From the NCBI GenBank assembly GCA_965371245.1, contig CBDUXT010000006.1, positions 1 to 64,000 of the forward strand: DNA of 64,000 bases, given 5' to 3'. Every line of letters starts with the position of its first letter. Positions within the stretch are counted from its first letter, which is position 1. Below, piece after piece: positions 25,566 to 34,668 of the stretch. The notes beneath the pieces were generated by a model. The model was not told where the DNA came from, did not search any database, and was given only the letters and a program-made list of their open reading frames with translations. Made by a program: the position numbers and the translations under genes. The DNA comes from CBDUXT01 sp965371245. Its GTDB lineage: Bacteria; Planctomycetota; Phycisphaerae; UBA1845.

Positions 25566-27056
25566 TCAGGCGGTTGCCGGCTGGGCCTTCGGCGCCTTCG
25601 CGAACTGTGCGGTGTCGATTTCGAGCTTCTTCGCCACGCGCCGACCGTAGTCCTCATCCACAAGGAAGAAGTGCCCCAGTTGCCGGATTTGCACCTCCTT
25701 GCGCGCCTGGCTCAACGGGCCGGCGATGGCCGTGGCGAGTCGTTCGCGCTGACCGTCGTCGAACAAGTTGTAGAGCATGCCTACCTGGGTGTAGTCGTCG
25801 TGATCCACGGTGGAGTCGTAGCGGTCGGCGATGACCTCGCCCAACTGCCAGGCCGTGTCTTTGTAAACCGCGTCTACCTCCGGGGTTCCGGGTCGGCTGT
25901 TGGGCCAATAGTTCGGGCTGCCGGCGTAGTTCTCGGCCGTGGCCAGGCTACCGTCACGCGAGTAGCTCCGCACGGCACAACGCGGCTTGTTGACCGGAAT
26001 CTGGTGGTGATTGACCCCCAGGCGGTGGAGGTGCGTGTCGGCGTAGCTCATCAGCCGCGCCTGGAGCATCTTGTCGGGGCTCGACCCGATGCCCGGCACC
26101 AACGCACTGGGTTTGAAAGCCGACTGCTCAACGTCCGCGTGATAGTTCTCCGGGTTGCGGTTGAGTTCCATCATCCCCACCTCGATCAGCGGGAAGTCCC
26201 CGTGTGGCCAGACCTTTGTCAGGTCGAACGGATTCCAGCGGAAGCCGTCGGCCTGTGCCTGCGTCATCACCTGAATCCACACGCGCCACTTCGGGAAGTC
26301 GCCCCGTTCGATCGCTTCAAACAGGTCGCGCTGGTGGCTTTCGCGGTCGCGTGCGATGGTCTCGGCGGACTCGGCATCCATCATGCACTTGATGCCCTGC
26401 TCCGTCTTGAAGTGGAATTTGCACCAGACCCGTTCGCCGGCCGCGTTGATCAGCGAGTAGGTGTGGCTGCCGTAGCCGTTCATGTTTCGATAGCTGACGG
26501 GTATGCCGCGGTCGGAGAAGAGAATCGTCACCTGGTGCAGCGACTCGGGGCACAGTGACCAGAAATCCCACTGCATGTCCATGCAGCGCATGTTGGTCTT
26601 GGGGTCGCGCTTCTGCGTGTGGATGAAGTTCTGGAACTTGAAGGGGTCGCGGACGAAGAAGACGGGCGTGTTGTTGCCCACCAGGTCCCAGTTCCCCTCC
26701 TCGGTGTAGAACTTCATGGCGAAGCCTCGGACATCTCGCTCCGCATCGGCCGCCCCGCGCTCGCCGGCCACGGTCGAGAAGCGCACGAACATCTCCGTCT
26801 TCTTGCCAACCTCGCTGAGAAAGCGGGCCTTGGTGTACTTCGTTATGTCGTGGGTGACGGTGAAGGTGCCGAACGCACCGGAGCCCTTCGCATGCACCAC
26901 GCGCTCGGGGATGCGCTCGCGGTTGAAGTGCTGCATCTGCTCGATGAGCTGTACGTCTTGCATGAGGACCGGTCCGCGAGGTCCGGCTGTCATGGCCTGC
27001 TGCTCGCCGATTGGCGCTCCGTTGGCGGTGGTCAGGGTCGGGCGTTTTTCTGACAT
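25566..27056 (-). CDS. katA: Monofunctional haem catalase, small-subunit type
   Basis: The 496-residue protein dismutates hydrogen peroxide. The active-site His55 (VVHAKGSG) and Asn128 (VGNNTPVFF) and the haem-ligand Tyr338 (RLMSYADTHLHR) are all present. The NADPH-binding-side segment VNHHQIPVN is also seen. Length fits clade-3 catalases. No signal peptide is visible, so it is cytosolic. The start ATG 27056 has GGGAG upstream. It is transcribed alone and converges with the kinase gene; no peroxide regulator is next to it. Confidence 0.95.
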   Translation of the reverse strand: MSEKRPTLTTANGAPIGEQQAMTAGPRGPVLMQDVQLIEQMQHFNRERIPERVVHAKGSGAFGTFTVTHDITKYTKARFLSEVGKKTEMFVRFSTVAGERGAADAERDVRGFAMKFYTEEGNWDLVGNNTPVFFVRDPFKFQNFIHTQKRDPKTNMRCMDMQWDFWSLCPESLHQVTILFSDRGIPVSYRNMNGYGSHTYSLINAAGERVWCKFHFKTEQGIKCMMDAESAETIARDRESHQRDLFEAIERGDFPKWRVWIQVMTQAQADGFRWNPFDLTKVWPHGDFPLIEVGMMELNRNPENYHADVEQSAFKPSALVPGIGSSPDKMLQARLMSYADTHLHRLGVNHHQIPVNKPRCAVRSYSRDGSLATAENYAGSPNYWPNSRPGTPEVDAVYKDTAWQLGEVIADRYDSTVDHDDYTQVGMLYNLFDDGQRERLATAIAGPLSQARKEVQIRQLGHFFLVDEDYGRRVAKKLEIDTAQFAKAPKAQPATA

Positions 27057-27130
27057 GGTCTGCTCCCTTTCGAGGATCGTTTTCTTGAAGGGTATACCGC
27101 TCCGATCACGTTGTGCCGGACCAGCTTAAA

Positions 27131-27189
27131 CAGGGCTCGCTATTGCCCGCCGTGTTCGACCGGATGAAGGCGGGCAATAGCCCGCCCTG
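27131..27189. repeat. Long inverted repeat upstream of catalase
   Basis: Two 21-base arms (27131-27151 and 27169-27189), matching at 19 positions, flank a 17-base loop. The arm sequence centres on GGGCTATTGCCCGC-like bases. It differs from the TCAGAGC family. The gap 27057-27508 holds this element and the next one, and no gene. Confidence 0.75.
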
Positions 27190-27365
27190 CCCGCTGCTCC
27201 ATCGCGAGAGTCCTTTTCTTGTTAAGGCGAATGCCGCTCCAAAAACGCATCACCGAAGCAATGCAAAAAGGCGGCGTGTGCGGAAGCACAAACCGACGCC
27301 GGTCGCTGAAGCCTATCATGTCGTATCAACGATGGAATGCCAAGACCGCTTTGCGTGCGCCTTGG

Positions 27366-27480
27366 GCTCCGTGACACGTCCGGCCGGAGGGGAACTCCGA
27401 TTCAGAGCCGCAGGCGCCAGCCTGCGGACCCCCGCGTCAGCACGTCACCGGGCTCGCACCCGGCGCTCTGAGAACTGCCC
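27366..27480 (+). repeat. Palindromic intergenic repeat, copy 3 (intact)
   Basis: The core 27402-27471 runs from TCAGAGC to GCTCTGA with hairpins CCGCAGGC/GCCTGCGG and ACCGGGC/GCACCCGG. The left flank CTCCGTGACACGTCCGG is shared with the copies at 34608 and 49861. This 70-base core is the best uninterrupted reference for the family in the window. Confidence 0.8.
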
Positions 27481-27508
27481 AACGCCGATTCCGTCACGCG
27501 CCCCCGGG

Positions 27509-28699
27509 CTACGGCGTTTCTCCCGGTGCGTCTTCCGGCGGCAGAAAGAGGGCGATGCTGGCCGTGAACCCGTGGACGAAGTTGCGCCCGCCGATGGGTC
27601 CGAACTCGCCGCCGCAGAAGAACCCTGCGGCCGGAACGTCGCCGAGCACGTCACGCAGAACACCGATGTCGTGGCCGGACTCTTCCCACATCTGGGTGCC
27701 TCGTCCGTTGCAACCGAAGACGGCCGCACCGCAGACGTCCAGATCGGCATACGGCTCCAGGAGTTGGCGGAGATCTTCATCAGCACTGTCCGAATCACGG
27801 ACATGGAACTGAATGCTGGCGCCGACACGGGCTCGACCGGCAATACCGATCGCCCCGGATCCCCGATCCACCCCGATGATGTTCTGAATCAGAAAGTCGC
27901 CGCGGTCGAAGTGATCCTTGTACTCGTCGATCACCCGCCCCACGAACAGCGAGTCCTTCGCCAGCTTTTCGTCGTCGGGCGAGAGCGAGACCAAGACGCT
28001 GTGAAGTTGCTGGAGGGCAGCCTTGCCGCCCAACTCGCGAACCACGTTGCGGTCGCCCTTGGTGATGACGAAAGGTCTTCCAATCGGGCGGCACCCCTGC
28101 GAAACGACGGGGTGTACCGTCAGCTGTCCGGTGAGCGCGACGCCCACCAAGCCGTCCCTGTGGATCTCGCCGTTGATCATGAGGCGGTTTTCCAGCGGTC
28201 GTTGGGCCGCGCTGGCGATACCGCCTAGAAGGGGCGCGCCGGGAAATACCTCGTTGAGTTGCTCCAGGAAATCGGGGACGGCGAACCGAAACGGGTCGGC
28301 CAGGCAGAGGAACGTCGGATGACTCTCCCCGGAGACGCCGACGGTCCGCTCCCAATCCATGGGACCGGCCAGCGCCTCGAGATCCTGCTGTCGCAGATGA
28401 AACGGGCGGATGGTCACCTCGGGCATTGAAGCCACGAGGAGCGACATGGACGGCCCATGCTCGACCTCTCGGTCGCCCCCGATGGTGCCGCCGGCCGAGC
28501 AGCCTAGCAGCGTCGCCCCGGGGAAAGCGGAACCGAATCGCTCGATCACCTCGGGAAGGTCGTCCTCAAAGTGGGCGGTGGCGAAGAGCATCGCCAGATC
28601 GACCATCCCCGGCGTCAACCGGGCACCGATGGTCTCCAGCATCTCGTCCACGGCCTGAGCTGCGTCACTCGCGGTTGTGATGGAGCAGGCGAAGCGCAT
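27509..28699 (-). CDS. FIST domain sensory protein
   Basis: The 396-residue protein has the FIST N and FIST C domain order: DLAMLFATAHFEDDLPEVI, GATLLGCSAGGTIGG and GEIHRDGLVGVALTG in the first half. The second half has FLIQNIIGVDRGSGAIGI and GAAVFGCNGRG, ending with GGEFGPIGGRNFVHGFTASIALF. FIST domains are thought to bind small ligands such as amino acids and are often linked to signalling proteins; here the domain stands alone. The frame is open to 28948, but MRFACSITT at 28699 matches family starts. No partner kinase or cyclase is adjacent. Confidence 0.88.
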   Translation of the reverse strand: MRFACSITTASDAAQAVDEMLETIGARLTPGMVDLAMLFATAHFEDDLPEVIERFGSAFPGATLLGCSAGGTIGGDREVEHGPSMSLLVASMPEVTIRPFHLRQQDLEALAGPMDWERTVGVSGESHPTFLCLADPFRFAVPDFLEQLNEVFPGAPLLGGIASAAQRPLENRLMINGEIHRDGLVGVALTGQLTVHPVVSQGCRPIGRPFVITKGDRNVVRELGGKAALQQLHSVLVSLSPDDEKLAKDSLFVGRVIDEYKDHFDRGDFLIQNIIGVDRGSGAIGIAGRARVGASIQFHVRDSDSADEDLRQLLEPYADLDVCGAAVFGCNGRGTQMWEESGHDIGVLRDVLGDVPAAGFFCGGEFGPIGGRNFVHGFTASIALFLPPEDAPGETP

Positions 28700-28875
28700 T
28701 GTGGGCTTGTCCCCTCTGTCGTACCCTTGCGGTCGGGCGGCACTCAATCCGTTGAGCGACACTCGCCGAGCCGCACGATAGGGCGGACTGGCGACGGAAT
28801 CAATTCGACTATATCGTTGAGGTTCGTTCCCACCGACCCCTTGGTGATACCCGATCCTGGAGACGCCCGCCGCCG

Positions 28876-31836
28876 ATGACCTCGCCGCACACCCTACACT
28901 CCGCCGCGAGCCATTGGCAGGTGCAGGTCCGTCCGCGGAGCGCCACACTCGACGGACACGGACGGGCCGTACTGGCCGACGTACGTCAGATCGGCCTGGA
29001 CCACGTCGAGGGCATACGATCGAGCCGTGTCTATCTGCTGGCGGGTCGGTTGACCGAGGACGACGTCGGACTTCTCGCCCACGCGCTTCTTAGCGACCCC
29101 GTGGCCGAGGTGTTTGATATCGGTCGGGGCTTTTCCACCCGCGAAGGGACTCATCCGGCCGTCGAGGTACACGCCCTTCCGGGGGTGATGAACCCCGTGG
29201 CGATGAGCGCTCACGAGGCCATCGAGCGACTACTGTCCGCGCGGGGGTCATCGAACGCTCGAATCGATGCGGTCCAGACGGCACGACGTTATGAGGTCAT
29301 AGGGGCGGGCGCCGTGAGTGAGTTGGAGCGCATCGCGGCTGAGGTCGTGGCAAACGGCTGCATCGAAACGTGCTACATCGAGGGGTTCGGTCGGCGCGAC
29401 CCCATTCCCGACGAGTTCCCGACCCCACCGAGTAAACCCTTCTCGCTTCGCAACGTGCCGATTCGCGAGATGCAGGACGATGCCCTGGCGAAGCTCTCGC
29501 GCAGCGGGCACCTGTTTCTCTCGATGGGGGAGATGCAGACCATCCGCGATCATTTCGTCGCACTCGGGCGCGATCCGACCGACCTGGAACTCGAGACCCT
29601 CGCTCAAACCTGGTCCGAGCATTGCGTCCACAAAACGCTCAAGAGCGCGTTCGACTACTCGGGCGACGACTTCGGCCGACCGGGACGGGTCGAGGTTGGG
29701 TTTGACAACCTGCTGAAGGAAACGATCGTCGCGGCCACCGAAGGGCTCAACCGCGACTGGTGCCTTTCCGTCTTCGTGGACAACGCGGGCGTGATTGCAT
29801 TCGACGATGAGCTGGGTCTGGCGTTCAAGGCGGAGACGCACAACCATCCGTCGGCCATCGAACCGTACGGCGGCGCGGCCACCGGCATCGGCGGGTGCAT
29901 CCGCGACATCATGGGTTGTGGCTTGGGGGCCAAGCCGATCGCCTCGACGGACGTGTTCTGCCTGGCGCCGCCGGACTTCGACGCCGCGCGCCTGCCCAAA
30001 GACGTGCTGCACCCTCGGCGCGTGCTCAAGGGAGTCGTGGGCGGCGTTCGCGACTACGGCAACCGCATGGGGATCCCCACGGTCAACGGCGCGATCTACT
30101 TTGACGAGCGATATCTGGCCAACCCGTTGGTTTTTTGCGGCTGCATCGGTTTGATCCCGCGCGACAAGATCGACAAGGCGCCGCGCTCGGGCGATCTGAT
30201 CGTGGTCGCCGGCGGGCGAACCGGTCGAGACGGCATCCACGGCGCGACGTTCTCCTCGGCCGAACTTACCGATACGCACGCCGACGAGTTCTCCCACGCC
30301 GTCCAGATCGGTCACGCGATCGAAGAAAAAAAGGTTCTCGATGCGCAGCTTCTAGCACGCGATCATCCCAGCGGCTGCCTCTACTCCGCCGTGACGGACT
30401 GCGGCGCCGGTGGGCTCAGCAGCGCGATCGGCGAGATGGGCGAACACATCGGCGCCCTCGTCGATCTGGAGAAGGTGCCTCTTAAGTACAGCGGCCTGCG
30501 GTACGACGAGATCTGGATATCAGAAGCGCAGGAGCGAATGGTTTTTTCCGTCGCGCCGGACCGACTGGAGACGTTGTTGACTCTGTTTGCCGCGGAAGAG
30601 GTCGAGGCCACCGTCATCGGACGCTTCAGCGACGACCAAGTCCTTCACCTCCGCTTCCAAGGCGAAACCGTCGGCAAGCTGGACATGTCCTTCCTGCACG
30701 AAGGCTTTCCTCGACAACGGCTCAAGGCGAGCTGGACGGCCAGGCCCGCGACGGAACCCCTGCCCGGTCAGCACGATAAGGGCGGAACCTGCCCTGACCC
30801 CAACGCGCGGCTGCTGTCATCGCTGGGTTCGCTGAACACGGCCTCGAAGGAATGGGTGATTCGCCAGTACGACCACGAAGTTCAAGGGCGCAGTGTCATC
30901 AAGCCGCTGTCCGGTCCGGGTTGTGGTCCATCGGACGCGGCCGTCCTGCGACCGCGGTACGACTCCGATCGGGGTGTGGCCGTCGGCTGCGGGCTGTGCC
31001 CGGAGCTGGGCGATGTCGATCCTTATGCGATGGCCGTCGCGGCGGTGGATGAGGCGTTTCGCAACGTCATCTGCGTCGGCGCCAGCCCCGACCGGGTCGC
31101 GATCCTGGACAACTTCTGCTGGCCCAAGGTCGATAACGAGGAATCGCTCGGGGCTCTGGTGCGAACATGCCGCGGTGCCTACGACGTGGCCATGGCGTTC
31201 GGGCTGCCGTTCATCTCCGGCAAAGACTCGCTGAACAACGAGTTTACGATGAGTAAGGCGGAGGCCGGACGTACCGGTCTACCCGAACGAATCGCGATTC
31301 CCTACACATTGCTGGTCAGCGCCGTGGGCATCGTTCATGACGTTGGGCGATGCGTCTCCTCGGATCTCAAAGCGCCGGATCATGCGTTGGTGCTCGCCTC
31401 GGCCCCGGTGATCCATTTTCCCAAAGTCAACGACGCCAGGGTTCCCATCGTCCAAACGTCGTTCGAGACAGCCCTGGCGATGCACCAACGTGTGGCCGGG
31501 CTGATCGGTGCGGGTAAGGTGTTCGCCGCGCACGACATCAGTGACGGCGGCTTGACAGTGGCACTGGCGGAGATGTGCATCGCAAGCGGGTTGGGCGCCA
31601 CGGTTGACATCACGAGTGAGGCGTTCGCCGGATGCGTGTTTTCTTCCGTGACCACGACCTATCTTCTGGAGATGGACGCCGACGACGCGCGGGCGACGGG
31701 CTTGCCCGTCATCGGCCACGTCACAAGTGAGCCGCGGCTACGACTCGCGCGGAACGGTCGTCCGCGGATCGACCTTGCCGTTGCGGATGCGGCCGAGGCG
31801 TGGCGGGCGCCGTTGGCAGCCGGCGGAGGACATTAA
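28876..31836 (+). CDS. purL: Phosphoribosylformylglycinamidine synthase, PurS-PurL fused
   Basis: The 986-residue enzyme converts FGAR to FGAM with ATP and ammonia in purine synthesis. It is about 240 residues longer than small bacterial PurL. The extra N-terminus (VRPRSATLDGHGRAVLADVR...VYLLAG) looks like PurS, which in other bacteria is a separate ~80-residue subunit. The catalytic region shows the HNHPSAIEPYGGAATGIGG and SGKDSLNNE signatures. The glutaminase PurQ starts three bases after its stop. No separate purS is nearby, so the fusion probably replaces it. Confidence 0.93.
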   Translation: MTSPHTLHSAASHWQVQVRPRSATLDGHGRAVLADVRQIGLDHVEGIRSSRVYLLAGRLTEDDVGLLAHALLSDPVAEVFDIGRGFSTREGTHPAVEVHALPGVMNPVAMSAHEAIERLLSARGSSNARIDAVQTARRYEVIGAGAVSELERIAAEVVANGCIETCYIEGFGRRDPIPDEFPTPPSKPFSLRNVPIREMQDDALAKLSRSGHLFLSMGEMQTIRDHFVALGRDPTDLELETLAQTWSEHCVHKTLKSAFDYSGDDFGRPGRVEVGFDNLLKETIVAATEGLNRDWCLSVFVDNAGVIAFDDELGLAFKAETHNHPSAIEPYGGAATGIGGCIRDIMGCGLGAKPIASTDVFCLAPPDFDAARLPKDVLHPRRVLKGVVGGVRDYGNRMGIPTVNGAIYFDERYLANPLVFCGCIGLIPRDKIDKAPRSGDLIVVAGGRTGRDGIHGATFSSAELTDTHADEFSHAVQIGHAIEEKKVLDAQLLARDHPSGCLYSAVTDCGAGGLSSAIGEMGEHIGALVDLEKVPLKYSGLRYDEIWISEAQERMVFSVAPDRLETLLTLFAAEEVEATVIGRFSDDQVLHLRFQGETVGKLDMSFLHEGFPRQRLKASWTARPATEPLPGQHDKGGTCPDPNARLLSSLGSLNTASKEWVIRQYDHEVQGRSVIKPLSGPGCGPSDAAVLRPRYDSDRGVAVGCGLCPELGDVDPYAMAVAAVDEAFRNVICVGASPDRVAILDNFCWPKVDNEESLGALVRTCRGAYDVAMAFGLPFISGKDSLNNEFTMSKAEAGRTGLPERIAIPYTLLVSAVGIVHDVGRCVSSDLKAPDHALVLASAPVIHFPKVNDARVPIVQTSFETALAMHQRVAGLIGAGKVFAAHDISDGGLTVALAEMCIASGLGATVDITSEAFAGCVFSSVTTTYLLEMDADDARATGLPVIGHVTSEPRLRLARNGRPRIDLAVADAAEAWRAPLAAGGGH

Positions 31837-31838
31837 CC

Positions 31839-32639
31839 GTGGCACGGGTACGGGTTCTGGTCTTGCGGGCGGCGGGCATCAACTGTGACGAAGAGGTGAT
31901 GCATTGCTGGCGCACGGCCGGCGCGCTACCCGAACTCGTCCACATCAACGCGGTGGCCGACAAACCCTCGCTGATCGACGACTTTCAGATCGTCACCATT
32001 CCCGGCGGCTTCAGCTATGGCGACGACATCGCTGCGGGCGTGATCCTGGCGCAGCGCGTCGTCCACGATCTGGATGAGGCCTTGCGCCGGCTGGTGGAGC
32101 GCGGCGGCGGCGTGCTCGGCATCTGCAACGGCTTCCAGGTGCTGGTGAAGATGGGCTTGCTGCCCGGGGGGGCTGCGGGCCGCGATCAGGTCACCGTAAC
32201 CTACAACGACTCGGCCCGTTTCGAGGCCCGCTGGGTACGCTTGGCCGTTGGCACCGACCAATGTCCGTTCCTCCCCTCGACCGAATCCGGCGAACGGCAC
32301 GCGGCGCCAATCTGTCTGGAAATGCCCGTCGAACATGCCGAGGGAAAGGTCGTCGTCGCCAGTGCCTCGGTGATGACACAACTCAGCGACGCCGGTCAGA
32401 TCGCCGTACGCTATGTAGACGCGGCGGGCAACCCCGGCGCCTACCCGGAAAACCCGAACGGTAGCGACGGCGGCATCGCCGGACTGTGCGACCCCACGGG
32501 CCGCATCTTCGGGCTGATGCCCCACCCCGACCGCGCGTTCGCCCACACCCACCACCCCGAGTGGACGCGCCGCAACCCGGATGGTCCGCCGGACGGCCTG
32601 GGCGTGTTTCTAAACGCCGTGGCACATTGGTCGGCGTAG
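31839..32639 (+). CDS. purQ: Phosphoribosylformylglycinamidine synthase, glutaminase subunit
   Basis: The 266-residue class I glutamine amidotransferase supplies ammonia to PurL. The nucleophile is Cys96 in GVLGICNGFQ, and the C-terminal FGLMPHPDRAF carries the catalytic His, with Asp where Glu is more usual. The start is GTG 31839, two bases after the PurL stop, preceded by GGCGGAGGA. Upstream in-frame codons overlap purL and are rejected. The pair forms a two-gene purine operon. Confidence 0.94.
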   Translation: MARVRVLVLRAAGINCDEEVMHCWRTAGALPELVHINAVADKPSLIDDFQIVTIPGGFSYGDDIAAGVILAQRVVHDLDEALRRLVERGGGVLGICNGFQVLVKMGLLPGGAAGRDQVTVTYNDSARFEARWVRLAVGTDQCPFLPSTESGERHAAPICLEMPVEHAEGKVVVASASVMTQLSDAGQIAVRYVDAAGNPGAYPENPNGSDGGIAGLCDPTGRIFGLMPHPDRAFAHTHHPEWTRRNPDGPPDGLGVFLNAVAHWSA

Positions 32640-32692
32640 CAACGCGCTGGAGAGTCGTCACATCACCGTGGGGTTGATCCGGTGTCGATCGA

Positions 32693-32956
32693 TTACGTTT
32701 CCCGGTCGCCGGATCCGCACCGCATCGCCCGGATCGCGCCGACACTCGAGAACGTTGAGACCAGGTACGGAACGGCCGCCGTCGCGGCCATCTTGATCAG
32801 CCGCGTCGATGTAATGTCGCCGGCCCAAACCGCGTCCCCGTGATTGATAAGAATCAGGACCGTGCCCACAATGACCGCAAAGCAAAGCGCCCGCCGCACG
32901 ACGGGCGGCTCGAAGGCAATCTCCATCCAATCGGTCAGCTTCGTTGCGTTGCTCAT
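32693..32956 (-). CDS. nrtS: NrtS-like nitrate/nitrite transporter subunit
   Basis: The 87-residue protein has two membrane helices (about 21-38 and 55-75). It matches the compact NrtS pattern: RRALCFAVIVGTVLILINHGDAVWAG, then a second helix beginning AATAAVPYLVSTF. The family is named for a small bacterial nitrate/nitrite transporter. The start ATG 32956 (MSNATKLTDW) is preferred over a longer frame that runs antisense through the neighbouring gene. It lies 53 bases downstream of the aminotransferase on the same strand. The assignment rests on my recall of the pattern. Confidence 0.7.
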   Translation of the reverse strand: MSNATKLTDWMEIAFEPPVVRRALCFAVIVGTVLILINHGDAVWAGDITSTRLIKMAATAAVPYLVSTFSSVGAIRAMRCGSGDRET

Positions 32957-33009
32957 GGTCTGATCATCCGTTGGATTTGAGCGCATCGGCCGAGGCGTTG
33001 TGCGCTGTC

Positions 33010-34167
33010 TTATCTTGCCGGGAGCGCCTCGGAAAAACGGTCTCGCAGCTCGCGCAGGCGCTCGACCGGCTCGTTGCTGAAGACCAAACGCACGAATCGG
33101 TCGCCGTGTTCCTCGCCCCAGTCGCGCATGGGCGTGGCCGCCACCCGCCCTTTCTCCAGCAGCAGTTCGGAGGCAGAGAACGAATCGTAGCCCATGCTTC
33201 CCACGTCGAGCAACATCGACCACCCGCCGCGTGCGGGAATGATCGGATAGCCGGCCAACTCTTCGAGCACGACATCGCGCCGCATCTTCCAAGTATGGAT
33301 GCACGCGTCCAGGTCGGAGACGGGTGTCTCCAACGCCGCACAGGCGCCGGCCTGGGCGATGCCGGTCGGCGTGACCACGTTGTAGAGACGGACTCTGGCG
33401 ATGTCGGCCATGACGGTCTCGTGGCCGGCGACCCATCCGACGCGCCAGCCGATCATCCGGTATTCCTTGGACATGGAGCCGACGATGATGGTGCGCTCGA
33501 CCATGCCTGGTAGCCGGGCGGGATGGATGAGCGGCGTGTCGTCGTAGAGGATGCGCTCCATCGCGGCGTTGTAGATCAGCCACAGGTTGTGCCGCGCGCA
33601 GAGCTGCGCAACCGCCTCCCACTCCTGGTGATTCATCACGGCGCCCGAGGGCATGGAGGGGTTCATGATGAGCATGGCCCGTGTTTGGGGTGTGACGACG
33701 TCGTGCAACGCCTCGAGATCAAGCCGCCGGCTTCCGCCCTCCTCGCGAAACGGGACGAACTGCGGTGACCCGCCGCAAAGACGCACCCGGTTGATCATCC
33801 CCGCATAGGTCGGGTCGGTGAGAATCACCTCGTCGCCGGGATCGGTCGTCGCCAACAACGCGTCGAACAGGCCCTCCGTGCCGCCGCATGTGATGACCAC
33901 TTCCGTGTCCGCGCTGTACTCGTACCCGGCCGTCACCGACAGCTTTCGCGCAATGATCCCGCGAAGCTCGCGGCTGCCGGCAAAGGGCAGATAGCTGTTG
34001 GCCGATCTGGTTCCGACGGCGGACTTGGTTGCGGCGATCGCCCCGGGCGGCGGTGGAAGGTCGGTGTCGAGGCTCTCGAGGCGCAGGACGGCTGGATCAC
34101 CGCCGGCCGCCGCAGCGACCTTGTCGATGGCGAGCCCCGAAATGCAGTCCAGTCTCTTGACGCTCAT
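33010..34167 (-). CDS. Class I/II PLP-dependent aminotransferase-like protein
   Basis: The 385-residue protein has the fold-type I layout: TCGGTEGLFDALL (phosphate loop), NPSMPSG (Asn169), Lys234 in GSMSKEYRMIGWRVGW as the likely Schiff-base lysine, and Arg242. The position that normally holds the aspartate bound to the pyridine nitrogen reads LIYNAAMERILYDD, so it is Asn200 instead of Asp. The codon is AAC, one base from GAC. That change would be expected to weaken ordinary transamination. The substrate is unknown. It is followed by nrtS on the same strand. Confidence 0.82.
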   Translation of the reverse strand: MSVKRLDCISGLAIDKVAAAAGGDPAVLRLESLDTDLPPPPGAIAATKSAVGTRSANSYLPFAGSRELRGIIARKLSVTAGYEYSADTEVVITCGGTEGLFDALLATTDPGDEVILTDPTYAGMINRVRLCGGSPQFVPFREEGGSRRLDLEALHDVVTPQTRAMLIMNPSMPSGAVMNHQEWEAVAQLCARHNLWLIYNAAMERILYDDTPLIHPARLPGMVERTIIVGSMSKEYRMIGWRVGWVAGHETVMADIARVRLYNVVTPTGIAQAGACAALETPVSDLDACIHTWKMRRDVVLEELAGYPIIPARGGWSMLLDVGSMGYDSFSASELLLEKGRVAATPMRDWGEEHGDRFVRLVFSNEPVERLRELRDRFSEALPAR

Positions 34168-34313
34168 GCGATCGTTTGGTGCACAACCTTTGCGAAGCAG
34201 CGATACGGCGGCTCAGACGCCGCGCAATCTATCTTCCCCCTTCGCCAATGTCGATCCGTTTCGCGAGCACCTGCGGGGACGGGTGCGGGACAGAATCGGC
34301 GACGTTCAAAAAC

Positions 34314-34411
34314 GTAGGGCAGGTCGTTGTTCCGCGTAAGCGCAACGTTGACCTGTCATGGGGCGAGGCAGGTGAACCCCCCGGCATAACTGGGAGAACC
34401 ACCTGCCCTAC
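34314..34411. repeat. Intergenic inverted repeat
   Basis: GTAGGGCAGGT at 34314 pairs with ACCTGCCCTAC at 34401, with further internal complementary blocks around 34330-34360. The gap 34168-34668 contains this element and a fragment of the TCAGAGC family, and no gene. Confidence 0.6.
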
Positions 34412-34563
34412 CTTGAAGCCGCCCAAAGTATCATGCACCGTACGGTACGGGGACAGGCGTGTGACGGAATTGGCGCCCACTGTTTCCAGCGATGGGGCAC
34501 GGACGAGACCGTGGAACCGTCAGCTGGTCAATCCATTCCCCACCTTTGCTTCGCAAGAATTGG

Positions 34564-34623
34564 GCAGCCACGCGGCTGCGGCTCTGACTCGATCTACCCG
34601 TCCTACCGGAAGTGTCACGGACC
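34564..34623 (-). repeat. Palindromic intergenic repeat, partial copy 4
   Basis: In reverse orientation it shows GGTCCGTGACACTTCCGG (34608-34623 complement) and TCAGAGCCGCAGCCGCGTGGC (34564-34587 complement). This is the left half of the family; the second hairpin is diverged or lost. Confidence 0.6.
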
Positions 34624-34668
34624 CTACCGAGACCTGTTTGGTTCCCGACACCCCGCCGGACGGTGGCT

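Noticed and set aside
32957..33622. N-terminal extension of NrtS
   Set aside because: The frame continues antisense through the aminotransferase gene; the compact family begins at MSNATK.
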